A DNA stretch of 55,173 nt, taken from contig JAUNGV010000014.1 of NCBI GenBank assembly GCA_030524225.1, positions 1 to 55,173 of the forward strand, written 5' to 3'. Source of the DNA: Eubacteriales bacterium (lineage in GTDB: Bacteria > Bacillota > Clostridia > Lachnospirales > Lachnospiraceae). A program made the translations under genes and the position numbers. The notes below the pieces were generated by a model. The model was not told the DNA's origin and did no database searches. It saw only the letters and a program-made list of their open reading frames with translations. Shown piece by piece: positions 16,714 through 25,593 of the stretch. Each line of letters opens with the position of its first letter. Position 1 is the first letter of the stretch.

Positions 16714-18273
16714 ATGGAAACTGTCAGTATGTTTTTCGGCACATGGTGGTCTCTTGTGCCGCCGGTGCTCGCGATTGCGCTCGCGCTGATCACGAAAGAG
16801 GTGTACCTTTCGCTTTTCTGCGGTGTGCTTCTGGGCGCGCTGTTCAGCGCGAATTTTGCACCGTGGAATACGTTTGACACGCTGTTTACCACGATGACGG
16901 GCAGTATTAATCTGAATATTATTATTTTCGACGTGCTGCTCGGCATGATTATTGTGTTGATGTCAAAGTGCGGCGGAACGGCGGCCTATGGCAGCTGGGC
17001 TTCCAAACATTTAAAGACCCGCAAGTCCTCGCTCTTTGCGACGGTGGGGCTCGGTATCCTGATTTTCGTGGACGATTATTTCAACTGTCTGACGGTCGGC
17101 TCCGTCATGCGGCCGGTCACGGACAAACACAAAATCTCAAGGGCGAAACTGGCTTATATTATCGACGCGACGGCAGCTCCGGTCTGCATTATCGCGCCGA
17201 TCTCGAGCTGGGCGGCGGCTGTCAATTCCTATGTGCCGGAGGATAGCTCGCTCACCGGATTCCAGCTCTTTCTGAGCACGATTCCGTTCAATCTCTATGC
17301 GCTGCTGACGATCTTCATGGTGCTCTTTATCATCGCGACGAATCTGGATTTCGGTCTGATGAAAAAGCATGAGGAGAACGCGGCAAAGGGAGATCTGTTT
17401 ACCTCGGGAGCGGAGGAGTTCAGAGAACTGGCGGAAGAGGAGCGCAAAGCGGCGGCGACGGTCAAAGGACATGTGATCGATCTCGTGCTTCCGATGGCGG
17501 TGCTGATCGGCTCGGCTGTGTTCGGCATGATTTACACGGGATTTCTCGGCGGCGCGACAGGGGTTGTGGACGCGTTTGCAAACTGTGACGCGGAGATGAG
17601 TTTGATCTTTGCGACGATTGTTACGGTTGTGTTTATGGCGTTTTTGTATCTGCCCCGGAAGGTCATTTCCTTCAAGGATTTCATGCAGGCGCTTCCCGAA
17701 GGTGCCAAAATGATGATTCCGGCCATCCTGATTCTGACCTTTGCATGGACGCTGAAGGGGATGGGCGACAATCTTGGTATCTCGGAGTTTATCAATACGT
17801 CCGTGACGCTTACGAGCGGCATGGCGGTGTTCGTGCCGATGATTATGTTCTGCATCGCGGTTTTCCTCGCTTTTTCAACGGGAACCTCCTGGGGAACATT
17901 CGCGATTCTGGTGCCGATCGTCATCTCGATGTTCAACCATGTGGATGAGCAGATGATGATCGTGGCGGTCTCTGCGGTGCTGGCCGGCGCGGTGTGCGGC
18001 GACCACGTTTCGCCGATCTCGGACACGACGATCATGTCCAGCGCTGGTGCGCAGTGCAACCACCTGAATCATGTGCAGACACAGATGCAGTATGCAGTCA
18101 TCGTGGCTGTTGTCTGCGTGCTCGGATACATCATTGCGGGCGTGACGAAGAACTGGTGGCTGACTCTTATTATCTGCATTGCGATTCTGACGCTTGTACT
18201 CATGGTAATCCGCAAATACAGCGATCGCGGCAGGGCGGAAAAGGCGTCCTTTTCGGGAACACGCGGAAAGTGA
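16714..18273 (+). CDS. nhaC: NhaC-family Na+/H+ antiporter
   Basis: The 519-residue membrane protein has eleven or more hydrophobic helices. It shows sequences typical of the NhaC superfamily, among them LGILIFVDDYFNCLTVGSVM and, near the end, GAVCGDHVSPISDTTIMSSA. It should exchange Na+ for H+, or a related substrate pair such as an organic acid exchange known for some family members. The start ATG at 16714 follows a purine-rich AGGGGAGAATGGAGAT. The next gene starts inside its stop codon (TGATG), which suggests translational coupling with the C39-like protein. The substrate is not certain from sequence. Confidence 0.87.
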   Translation: METVSMFFGTWWSLVPPVLAIALALITKEVYLSLFCGVLLGALFSANFAPWNTFDTLFTTMTGSINLNIIIFDVLLGMIIVLMSKCGGTAAYGSWASKHLKTRKSSLFATVGLGILIFVDDYFNCLTVGSVMRPVTDKHKISRAKLAYIIDATAAPVCIIAPISSWAAAVNSYVPEDSSLTGFQLFLSTIPFNLYALLTIFMVLFIIATNLDFGLMKKHEENAAKGDLFTSGAEEFRELAEEERKAAATVKGHVIDLVLPMAVLIGSAVFGMIYTGFLGGATGVVDAFANCDAEMSLIFATIVTVVFMAFLYLPRKVISFKDFMQALPEGAKMMIPAILILTFAWTLKGMGDNLGISEFINTSVTLTSGMAVFVPMIMFCIAVFLAFSTGTSWGTFAILVPIVISMFNHVDEQMMIVAVSAVLAGAVCGDHVSPISDTTIMSSAGAQCNHLNHVQTQMQYAVIVAVVCVLGYIIAGVTKNWWLTLIICIAILTLVLMVIRKYSDRGRAEKASFSGTRGK

Positions 18274-18275
18274 TG

Positions 18276-18974
18276 ATGAAAGCGCACATGACAGAAAAAA
18301 AGATTGAAGTACCCTATATTGATCAGACGGACAGGTGGCCGACGGGATGCGAGAGCGTCTCGGCGGTCATGCTGCTGCATTTTCTGGGGATTTCGGTGAG
18401 TGTGGACGAGTTCGTGGACGGCTATCTGCCGAAGCGTCCGATGGAGCGAAGGGAAGAGGGATTGGTGGGGCCTGATCCGAACCTCTTTTTCGCCGGGAGT
18501 CCGTATGATCCGGACTCTTTTGGTTGTTATCCGGGTGTGCTCGTGCAGGCACTGAATGCTCTTTTTACAGAGAGGGGGCTGCCGTATCTGGCGCAGGACG
18601 CGACGGGGACGGAGACGGAACGGCTGCTGCGGGAGCAGATCGATGAGGGAATGCCGGTGCTCTACTGGACGAGCATCGATTTGAAACCCACCTACCGGGG
18701 GCCGGAGTGGACGCTGCCGGATGGAAGTACTTTCACATGGGTCTCGAACGAGCACTGTCTGCTGCTCGTGGGATACCGGGAGGGAGAGCCGTCCCTGTCC
18801 GGGGACGGGATGCCGCAGGAGACAGGAGCGGTGCGTGGGGCGGCTGACATTCTCTACTGCAATGATCCGTGGCATAATCACGGCTGTATCGCTTACGACC
18901 GGGCGCTGGTGGAAGCGCGTCACAGAGAGCAGGGCGAGAGAGCCGTCGTGGTGAGAAGGGTGGCGGAGTCCTGA
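18276..18974 (+). CDS. C39-like peptidase family protein
   Basis: The protein of 232 residues has the pattern of C39-like papain-fold proteins. The Gln/Cys segment YIDQTDRWPTGCESVSAVML is near the N-terminus, with the putative catalytic cysteine in PTGCES. A histidine follows in NEHCLLLVGY and an aspartate in YCNDPW. No signal peptide is visible, so it may act inside the cell, or it may not be a peptidase at all. Tandem ATG codons at 18273 and 18276 overlap the nhaC stop. I use the second because GGAAAG lies 5 nt upstream of it. Its functional link to NhaC is unknown. Confidence 0.75.
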   Translation: MKAHMTEKKIEVPYIDQTDRWPTGCESVSAVMLLHFLGISVSVDEFVDGYLPKRPMERREEGLVGPDPNLFFAGSPYDPDSFGCYPGVLVQALNALFTERGLPYLAQDATGTETERLLREQIDEGMPVLYWTSIDLKPTYRGPEWTLPDGSTFTWVSNEHCLLLVGYREGEPSLSGDGMPQETGAVRGAADILYCNDPWHNHGCIAYDRALVEARHREQGERAVVVRRVAES

Positions 18975-19011
18975 GGAACAGCGCATCGAAGAGCGGGAGG
19001 ACACAGAGTTG

Positions 19012-19266
19012 ATGACAACAGGGATTGTGGAACTGGATCTGCACGGCTGCAGGACGGCACAGGCCAAGGAGAAGATCGACGCCGCCCTCGCCGCGGCGCA
19101 CCCGTCCGTCTACCGGCTGCGCCTCATTCACGGCTATCACGGAGGCACGGGAATCCGCCGCATGGTGGAAGAAGAGTACGGTTACGGCAGGGAGCCCAAA
19201 GTGCTGCGCGTCACCCCGGGAACGAACCCCGGCATTACAGAGTTGGTGCTGAGGGAGTTTGCGTGA
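19012..19266 (+). CDS. Small stand-alone Smr domain protein
   Basis: The 84-residue protein consists almost entirely of an Smr (small MutS-related) domain. It has the N-terminal ELDLHG motif and the second motif LIHGYHGGTGIRRMV, a variant of the usual HGxGxGxLR with one extra residue. Smr domains in MutS2 and related proteins are nucleases that cleave nucleic acid, including mRNA on collided ribosomes. A domain this small and alone could act on RNA or DNA, and its substrate is unknown. An in-frame TTG at 19009 lies 8 nt after GGGAGG and could be the true start. The ATG at 19012 is used here. Confidence 0.8.
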   Translation: MTTGIVELDLHGCRTAQAKEKIDAALAAAHPSVYRLRLIHGYHGGTGIRRMVEEEYGYGREPKVLRVTPGTNPGITELVLREFA

Positions 19267-19388
19267 AAGCAATGAGGTGTGCCAGGGAACAATTTTAACC
19301 GGGAGCGCCGCGCTGGCGCGGAAGCGAGTGGTTGAAGCTGTTCCTTGATAGGACGAAGCCCACGACCGAGCCGAAGCGAAGGCGAGGG

Positions 19389-19437
19389 GCGTGCACGCCG
19401 GGATATACGGAGCAGGCGTACACGCCGGAGTATACGG
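19389..19437. repeat. Two 22-bp direct repeats upstream of fhs
   Basis: GCGTGCACGCCGG followed by GATATACGG (19389-19410) recurs with three changes at 19416-19437. In addition, GGGAGCGCCGC(A/G)CTGG occurs at about 19301 and about 19440, flanking this stretch. The repeats occupy the fhs leader. I saw no match to the tetrahydrofolate riboswitch that precedes some fhs genes. Confidence 0.55.
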
Positions 19438-19487
19438 GCGGGAGCGCCGCACTGGAAACAATCTACAGAACAAAGGAGCGAAGCAGG

Positions 19488-21158
19488 ATGAAAACAGACA
19501 TTGAAATCGCACAGGAAGCTAAAATGGAACCGATCACCGAGGTCGCGGCGCGGCTGGGCATTGGAGCGGATGATCTGGAGCAGTACGGCAGGTATAAGGC
19601 CAAGCTCTCCGAGAGTTATCTGCACAGTCTCTCCGAAAAGCCGGACGGCAAGCTGATTCTCGTGACGGCCATCAATCCGACCGCAGCCGGAGAGGGGAAG
19701 ACGACGATCAGCATCGGTCTTGCGGACGCTTTTTCCCAGCTGGGCAAAAAGGTGATTCTGGCGCTGCGCGAGCCTTCTCTGGGGCCGTGCTTTGGCGTCA
19801 AAGGCGGAGCGGCCGGCGGCGGCTACGCGCAGGTGCTTCCGATGGAGGACTTAAACCTGCATTTTACCGGAGATTTTCACGCGATCACCTCTGCCAACAA
19901 CCTGCTGGCGGCGATGATTGACAATCATCTCCATCAGGGGAACGAGCTGGGGATTGACCCGACAAGGATTGTCTGGAAACGCTGTCTTGATATGAACGAC
20001 AGGGCGCTGCGCAATCTCGTCGTCGGCATGGGCGGCAAGATGGAGGGGCCGGTGCGGGAGGATCACTTCGTAATCACGGCGGCCTCGGAGATTATGGCGA
20101 TTCTTTGCCTTGCGGCGGATATGACTGATCTGCGCCGCCGGATCGACCGCATTGTCGTGGCGTATAATTATGCGAATGAACCTGTGACGGCGGGCGAGCT
20201 CGGCGCGTCCGGCGCAATGTGCGCTCTTTTAAAGGACGCGATTAATCCGAACCTGATCCAGACCATCGAGCACACGCCGGCGCTGGTGCACGGCGGCCCC
20301 TTCGCCAATATCGCGCATGGCTGCAATTCGCTGCGGGCGACGAAGGCGGCTCTGAAAATGGCGGATTACACCATCACGGAGGCGGGCTTCGGCGCGGATC
20401 TGGGCGCGGAGAAGTTTTTTGACATCAAGTGCCGTAAGGGCGGCTTAAAGCCAGACGCGGTCGTGCTGGTGGCGAGCGTGCAGGCGCTCAAGTACAACGG
20501 AGGCGTCGCGAAGGCGCAGCTGCGGGAGGAGAATCTCGAGGCACTGGAAAAGGGAATCGTCAATCTGGAGAAGCATATTGAAAATCTTTCCAAGTACGGC
20601 GTTCCGGTGGTAGTGACGCTCAATGCGTTTGCCACCGACACCGAGGCGGAGCTGTCCTATGTGGAGAAGTTCTGCACGGAGCGCGGCTGCGCGTTTGCCA
20701 AGGCGACTGTCTGGGCGGACGGCGGCAGGGGTGGCGTCGATCTTGCGCAGCAGGTGCTCACGGTGCTCGAGACGAAGAAGAGCCAGTTCCACCCGCTCTA
20801 TGAGGACGCGCTTCCGCTCAAGGAGAAGATCGCGGCTGTGGCTCGGGAGATTTACGGAGCGGACGGTGTCTCCTTTACTGCGGCTGCGGGCAAGCAGCTG
20901 GACAGACTGGAGCAGCTGGGATTCGGCAGCCTGCCGGTCTGCATTGCCAAGACGCAGTATTCTCTCTCGGACGACCAGACGAAGCTCGGCAGACCGAGCG
21001 GCTTTACGATCACGGTCAGGGAGGCGTATGTCTCTGCGGGCGCGGGCTTTGTCGTCGTACTGACCGGCACGATCATGGCGATGCCGGGACTGCCCAAGCA
21101 GCCGGCGGCGCTGCGCATCGACGTGGACGGAGACGGCACGATCACGGGATTGTCGTAA
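19488..21158 (+). CDS. fhs: Formate-tetrahydrofolate ligase
   Basis: The enzyme of 556 residues makes 10-formyltetrahydrofolate from formate, tetrahydrofolate and ATP. It serves one-carbon metabolism, and in acetogens the methyl branch of the Wood-Ljungdahl pathway. The ATP-binding segment [20 protein letters not shown] is at about residues 60-79. [20 protein letters not shown] and the C-terminal [15 protein letters not shown] are family signatures. The length equals that of characterised clostridial enzymes. The frame is open upstream, but the ATG at 19488 has AAAGGAG at suitable spacing and gives the family N-terminus. A strong terminator follows. No other Wood-Ljungdahl gene is in the window. 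Confidence 0.96.
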   Translation: MKTDIEIAQEAKMEPITEVAARLGIGADDLEQYGRYKAKLSESYLHSLSEKPDGKLILVTAINPTAAGEGKTTISIGLADAFSQLGKKVILALREPSLGPCFGVKGGAAGGGYAQVLPMEDLNLHFTGDFHAITSANNLLAAMIDNHLHQGNELGIDPTRIVWKRCLDMNDRALRNLVVGMGGKMEGPVREDHFVITAASEIMAILCLAADMTDLRRRIDRIVVAYNYANEPVTAGELGASGAMCALLKDAINPNLIQTIEHTPALVHGGPFANIAHGCNSLRATKAALKMADYTITEAGFGADLGAEKFFDIKCRKGGLKPDAVVLVASVQALKYNGGVAKAQLREENLEALEKGIVNLEKHIENLSKYGVPVVVTLNAFATDTEAELSYVEKFCTERGCAFAKATVWADGGRGGVDLAQQVLTVLETKKSQFHPLYEDALPLKEKIAAVAREIYGADGVSFTAAAGKQLDRLEQLGFGSLPVCIAKTQYSLSDDQTKLGRPSGFTITVREAYVSAGAGFVVVLTGTIMAMPGLPKQPAALRIDVDGDGTITGLS

Positions 21159-21272
21159 AAGGAATATGGTCGCTGTCAGGTGATTGGAATGCGGCTTTGT
21201 AGAATGATATGAATCAAAAATTAAAGGCAGTCTGTGTGTAAACAGGTGTCGCGTTAGGAAAATTTCGGGATG

Positions 21273-21315
21273 GCCTCAGATTCTTTTCAGAGAAAAGGAT
21301 CTGAGGCTTTTCTTT
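21273..21315 (+). terminator. Rho-independent terminator after fhs
   Basis: A stem of about 15 bp, GCCTCAGAT plus TCTTTT pairing with AAAAGG plus ATCTGAGGC (21273-21287 and 21293-21307), closes a 5-nt loop. It is followed by TTTTCTTT. It lies 115 bp downstream of the fhs stop codon. Confidence 0.9.
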
Positions 21316-21537
21316 ATGCAAATAAAGCTGTCAGATGATGCCCAGTGCGTTTCGTGCAGTGGCACTGTGAATCTCCCATAATGAGGAATCATAGGCTTTA
21401 TCGGAACCTATAAAATCTAAAAAAAGTATTAATAATCAAAAAAATATCTCATTTTTAAAAAGAGACGTTCTTTATATACTAAGGATACAGCAGTTGACAG
21501 AGGAATGAAGAAATATTGAAGCAGGAAAGGGGAATAT
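21316..21537 (+). promoter_or_regulatory. Promoter region of the sugar-transport operon
   Basis: The sequence is markedly AT-rich. TATACT (21475-21480) fits a -10 element, with a weak TTTTTA 17 bp upstream (21452-21457). A short inverted repeat ATAGG/CCTAT lies at about 21390-21410. GGAAAGGGG (21524-21532) is the ribosome binding site of the binding-protein gene. The YesN-type response regulator encoded downstream would be expected to bind here, but no specific site can be named. Confidence 0.4.
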
Positions 21538-22866
21538 ATGAAGAAGAAAGTGGTAAGTATACTGTTGAGTGCAGCTTTGGCGACTGGCATTTTAGCAGGC
21601 TGCGGTTCGGGAAATTCCGAAACGGAGACAACAGCATCGCGGGAAAGCTCCGTGAAGGAAAGTACATCTTCTGAGGAGACAACAGAAGTGTCGACAGCAG
21701 AGAGTGGAGAAAAAGTCAAAATTCGTATGACTTACTGGAACAGCGAGGATACGGTGGAGTCGTTGTTGAATTATCTGGCTGCGGCTGTGCCGGATGTGGA
21801 GATTGAGTATCAGTTTATTGATAACTCCAATTACAATACGGTGGTGGATACGCAGCTTTCGGCGGGAGAGGGACCGGATATTATTTGCGAGTCGCCGGCT
21901 TCCAGTTTAAAACATGCGAAACTCGGATATCTGGAATCGCTTGATGATTTGGGGAGTTTGTATTCCGATGCGGGCACGAGCGTGTACAGCTATGATGGAA
22001 GTGTTTATGCATTGCCGGGAATCAGCTGGTTTGAGGGAATTTATTACAACAAAGCGTTATTTGAAGAAAATAATATTGAACTGCCAAAAACATTCGATGA
22101 GTATATTACAGTCTGCAAAGAATTCCAGGAACTGGGAATCGCGCCGCTGGCAGCAGGACTCAAATCGTGGGAGCCGATGCTGAAAAATTCTATGGCGTTC
22201 GTAACTGCGGAATATCTTTCAACGCCGGAGGGCAAAGATTTCGGAGAAAAATACAGGAATGGGGAAACGACTCTGGATGGTGTGTGGAACTCATATTTGG
22301 AAAAATGGTCTGAGATGATCACAGAGGGAATTTATACAACAGATATGACAGGAATTGATCACGATCAGGCGCTCGATGAGTTTGCGACAGGGCAAGCGGC
22401 GATGTTTTGCTCAGGCCCGTGGGATCTGGAAGCTATTCAATCCAAAAATCCGGATCTGGAAATTGATATGATGCCTTTCTACGGGACACAGGAAAGCGCG
22501 GGATGGCTGATCGGAGGGCCAGGATGCGGATTTGCTGTTAACAGCGCATCGGAGAATAAGGAAGCGGCGATGAAAGTTCTTGAGGCATTGTCGACGGTCG
22601 AGGGACAAGAAGCATTTTGGCAGGACAATCAGGGCGGATCTTCTTATTTAGAGGGGGCGGATTTTGAATTGCCGACAGTTTATGACGGAGCAGCCAGCGC
22701 ACTGGAAGCGGGAAATGTCTATTGCCCATGGAACGAATGGGGAGATGCGGCGAGCGCACATGAGACCTATGGAACGGAAATGCAGTCTTATCTGTTGGGG
22801 ACACAGGATCTGAGCACAACCTTATCCAATGTAGATGCGGCGGTGAAAGAACTTTTGGAAAAATAA
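21538..22866 (+). CDS. Sugar ABC transporter, extracellular solute-binding lipoprotein
   Basis: The 442-residue protein starts with a lipoprotein signal peptide, MKKKVVSILL then the lipobox ILAGC, with C22 as lipidated residue. A Ser/Thr/Glu-rich linker of about 35 residues follows. The mature part is a family 1 (MalE-like) binding protein, with segments such as DIICESPASSLKHAKLGYL and GQAAMFCSGPWDLEAIQ. It should deliver an oligosaccharide to the two permeases encoded next. The cytoplasmic phosphorylase downstream suggests an alpha-linked disaccharide, which is inference. No ATPase gene is in the operon, so a shared MsmK-type ATPase is likely. Confidence 0.92.
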   Translation: MKKKVVSILLSAALATGILAGCGSGNSETETTASRESSVKESTSSEETTEVSTAESGEKVKIRMTYWNSEDTVESLLNYLAAAVPDVEIEYQFIDNSNYNTVVDTQLSAGEGPDIICESPASSLKHAKLGYLESLDDLGSLYSDAGTSVYSYDGSVYALPGISWFEGIYYNKALFEENNIELPKTFDEYITVCKEFQELGIAPLAAGLKSWEPMLKNSMAFVTAEYLSTPEGKDFGEKYRNGETTLDGVWNSYLEKWSEMITEGIYTTDMTGIDHDQALDEFATGQAAMFCSGPWDLEAIQSKNPDLEIDMMPFYGTQESAGWLIGGPGCGFAVNSASENKEAAMKVLEALSTVEGQEAFWQDNQGGSSYLEGADFELPTVYDGAASALEAGNVYCPWNEWGDAASAHETYGTEMQSYLLGTQDLSTTLSNVDAAVKELLEK

Positions 22867-22880
22867 AAATTGACAAAAAA

Positions 22881-22925
22881 GAGAGTGCCTGCTGTGCCGC
22901 TCGGCACAGAGCACTCTCTTTTTCT
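22881..22925 (+). terminator. Intra-operon terminator-like hairpin after the binding-protein gene
   Basis: An outer stem GAGAGTGC/GCACTCTC (22881-22888, 22911-22918) and an inner stem TGTGCC/GGCACA (22893-22898, 22903-22908) are followed by TTTTTCT. It is placed between binding protein and permease. Such hairpins commonly let only part of the transcripts continue, giving more binding protein than permease. Confidence 0.75.
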
Positions 22926-22959
22926 AAGAAGAAAAGAGAGTCGGAGGAGGCGGAATGAA

Positions 22960-23877
22960 ATGAGAAGCGCGAATGCGATTGTCAAAAAACAAAAACTGCG
23001 GGCAGGTTCGTTGGGTAAATATTTCTATATATTTATTTTACCGGCATTGGTGATTTATTTAATCTTCAGTATCACTCCATTTTTGTTTACTATTTATTAT
23101 AGTTTTACAGATTATACAGATTTGAATCCGATTTATCTGAGTTTTGTCGGTTTCAAAAATTATAGTAAAGTTTTTGAAACTCCGGTAATGTTGAAAGCAA
23201 TAAGCAATTCAGTTATTTATGCGATCCTTTTGACTGGATTCCAGGTAATACTGGGGCTGCCAATTGCAGTTGTTTTGGATAATAAGTTCAAAACAAGGAA
23301 TTTGTTACGGGCGGCATTCTTTTTTCCGGCGGTGTTCAGCGCGCTGATTGTGGGATATTTGTGGAATTTTATTCTCTCTTCCTCGGATTCAGGATTGATC
23401 AATAATCTTCTGCATCAGCTTGGATTTGGAACATTTAATTTTTTTACAGCGAATCGGGCCTTATATTCCGTTATCCTCACACAGGTCTGGCAGTGGACAG
23501 GATGGGCGATGGTTATTTTTCTGGCCAATTTGCAGGGGATTTCAAAGGATCTTTACGAGGCGGCAGAAATTGACGGGGCGCGTGCAGGACAGCGTTTTTT
23601 CAAAATTACATTACCATTGATGTGCCCGTCCGTCAAAATTGTAGTGGTGACAGGACTGATTGGCGGAATGAAAGTTTTTGATATTATCTATTCGATGACA
23701 TCGGGAGGCCCCGGCGACGCCACACAGACAGTTATGACAGTAATGATGAAAAGAGGAATTTCTGACGGCTTCTACAGCACAGGAGCCGCGTTTGGCGTTT
23801 GTTTCTTTGTGATTGTCATGACGATCAGCGCGGTGATAACGCGATTAATGGGGAAATGGAGTGATCAGATACAATGA
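22960..23877 (+). CDS. Sugar ABC transporter permease, MalF-type
   Basis: The 305-residue inner-membrane protein has six hydrophobic segments. The ATPase-contact loop EAAEIDGARAGQRFFKITLP is typical of binding-protein-dependent sugar permeases. Its N-terminal helix FYIFILPALVIYLIFSITPF is characteristic of the MalF/UgpA group. I start it at the ATG at 22960, preceded by GGAGGAGG. The frame is open further upstream only through the terminator hairpin. Its end overlaps the next gene by ATGA. It forms the channel together with the following permease. Confidence 0.92.
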   Translation: MRSANAIVKKQKLRAGSLGKYFYIFILPALVIYLIFSITPFLFTIYYSFTDYTDLNPIYLSFVGFKNYSKVFETPVMLKAISNSVIYAILLTGFQVILGLPIAVVLDNKFKTRNLLRAAFFFPAVFSALIVGYLWNFILSSSDSGLINNLLHQLGFGTFNFFTANRALYSVILTQVWQWTGWAMVIFLANLQGISKDLYEAAEIDGARAGQRFFKITLPLMCPSVKIVVVTGLIGGMKVFDIIYSMTSGGPGDATQTVMTVMMKRGISDGFYSTGAAFGVCFFVIVMTISAVITRLMGKWSDQIQ

Positions 23878-24704
23878 AAAAGAAAAATATAAATTTATTA
23901 ATTATAGAAATTATTATGATAATAGTTGCGGTTATCTGGTTTATTCCGATCTATTATTTGATTGTGACAACCTTAAAGACACCGCAGGAGGCGACAGCCC
24001 ATCCACTGGGACTTCCGACCTCTCTCGCAATGGAAAACTATGTGACAGCATGGAAAGATATGCAGTTTCCGCGAGCGTTTGGCAATACGTTCTTTATTAC
24101 GGCTATGGCGGTGCTCCTGATTGTCGTTTTAGGCTCTATGGCAGGATATGCTGTGGCCCGGACAAAATCGGGACTCAGCTCAGCAGTATTTTTACTTTTC
24201 CTGGCGGGGCTGACCGTTCCCTTTCAGATGAACATTATCAGCTTATACCGCATCGTCAAAGGGTTCGGGCTGATGAACACTCTTTTTGCGGTGATCTTGG
24301 TTGATGTTGCAATCAATACCCCGCAGGCGGTTTTCCTTTTTAAAGAATTTGTGGAATCAACGATTCCCAGGGAATTGGAAGAAGCGGCGGCTATTGATGG
24401 GTGCGGGGTTGTCCGAAAGTTTTTTGTAATCGTTCTGCCGCTGCTGAAACCGGTAGTATCAACTGTGGTGATTCTGGTGACGCTGAATGTGTGGAATGAA
24501 TTTATGACTCCGCTCCTGTTTTTGCAGAGCAGAGAAAAGGATGTGATTTTGCAGGAAGTGACGCGGAATATCGGACAGTTTTCAACCGACTGGACGGCCC
24601 TTTTCCCCATGCTGATGCTGGGAGTGGCTCCTCTGATGATTTTTTATCTTTTCATGCAAAAGTATATCATCGCAGGCGTGGCGGCAGGAGGGGTGAAAGG
24701 CTGA
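23874..24704 (+). CDS. Sugar ABC transporter permease, MalG-type
   Basis: The 276-residue membrane protein has six predicted helices. The EAA-loop EEAAAIDGCGVVRKFFVIVLP, near residue 180, contacts the transport ATPase. The N-terminal IIEIIMIIVAVIWFIPIYYLI helix and TLKTPQEAT segment are typical of MalG-like permeases. Its start codon overlaps the stop of the MalF-type permease (ATGA), so the two subunits are translated together in equal amounts. GH65 and deacetylase genes follow in the same operon. Confidence 0.92.
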   Translation: MKKKNINLLIIEIIMIIVAVIWFIPIYYLIVTTLKTPQEATAHPLGLPTSLAMENYVTAWKDMQFPRAFGNTFFITAMAVLLIVVLGSMAGYAVARTKSGLSSAVFLLFLAGLTVPFQMNIISLYRIVKGFGLMNTLFAVILVDVAINTPQAVFLFKEFVESTIPRELEEAAAIDGCGVVRKFFVIVLPLLKPVVSTVVILVTLNVWNEFMTPLLFLQSREKDVILQEVTRNIGQFSTDWTALFPMLMLGVAPLMIFYLFMQKYIIAGVAAGGVKG

Positions 24705-24717
24705 CGGGGAGAGGGAG

Positions 24718-25593
24718 ATGAAAAATCTGGAAATAACAAAGGAGTTTGGAAGTGTGATGGTTCTGGTTCCCCACGAGGATGATGAGATATTAATGGCGGG
24801 GGGACTCCTGTATGAGGCGCAGCACTGCGGGGTACCGGTTACTGTGGTAATGGCGACCAATGGGGATTATGAATGCAGCGACCACGCGAAGGCCCGGAAG
24901 CGCTTAAGAGAGAGTATTCGCGGTTGCGGACAGCTGAAAATAGCGCCGTCGCAATTGATTTTTATGGGATACGCAGATACCGGTATGCCGGCAGAGGACA
25001 GCTTTCTGATGCGGCTTTATGAAGAAAAAAATGCAGAGCGGGTGCATCTGTCGTCCTGTTCCAATCATACCTATGCGCTGCCGGAGCAGCGGGATTATCA
25101 CACTCAAAAATATCAGACGCCGGCGCTTTATTGTAGAAAAGAGTTTAAAGAGGATCTGAAACAGATTGTTGCGGAAAAAAGGCCGAAGCATATTTTTACG
25201 ACTTCTGAATTTGACACTCACGGCGATCACGCGGCGCTTTGCCTGTTTTTGTATGAGATTTTGGGAGAGTTAAAGGAGGAGAGCGGGTACTCGCCGGATG
25301 TCTATTGCGGACTCATTCATTCCTGTGAGGGGGATGAAAGCTGGCCGGGGCGTGGGACGCTGTTCTTTGGAGCGCCGAGAGGAATCGGGGAAAAAACAGC
25401 GTATAGATGGGAAGAACGATACATTTTGCGATTGCCTCCGGAGATGTGCGCAGAGAGGGGAGAGGAGAATTTGAAGCGGCGGGCCCTTTTGCAGTATAAG
25501 ACGGCGCTCGAGCCAAATGCGGTGGAGTTTTTGCTGGCTTTCCTGAAAAATGAGGAGATCTTCTGGAAAGTCCGGAATGGAGAACAAAGATGA
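24718..25593 (+). CDS. PIG-L family deacetylase
   Basis: The protein of 291 residues belongs to the zinc-dependent LmbE/PIG-L amidohydrolases. The metal-binding motif PHEDDE is at about residues 19-24, and a histidine pair sits in DTHGDHAAL. Known members remove the acetyl group from N-acetylglucosamine units of small glycoconjugates. No signal peptide is visible, so it acts in the cytoplasm. Placed between the importer and a GH65 phosphorylase, it suggests that the imported sugar carries an N-acetyl or other acyl group, which is inference. GGGGAGAGGGAG precedes the start. Its stop overlaps the next start (ATGA). Confidence 0.88.
   Translation: MKNLEITKEFGSVMVLVPHEDDEILMAGGLLYEAQHCGVPVTVVMATNGDYECSDHAKARKRLRESIRGCGQLKIAPSQLIFMGYADTGMPAEDSFLMRLYEEKNAERVHLSSCSNHTYALPEQRDYHTQKYQTPALYCRKEFKEDLKQIVAEKRPKHIFTTSEFDTHGDHAALCLFLYEILGELKEESGYSPDVYCGLIHSCEGDESWPGRGTLFFGAPRGIGEKTAYRWEERYILRLPPEMCAERGEENLKRRALLQYKTALEPNAVEFLLAFLKNEEIFWKVRNGEQR

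Noticed and set aside
19267-19487. Tetrahydrofolate riboswitch upstream of fhs
   Set aside because: I looked for the conserved paired elements and junction sequence of this class and saw only GC-rich direct repeats.
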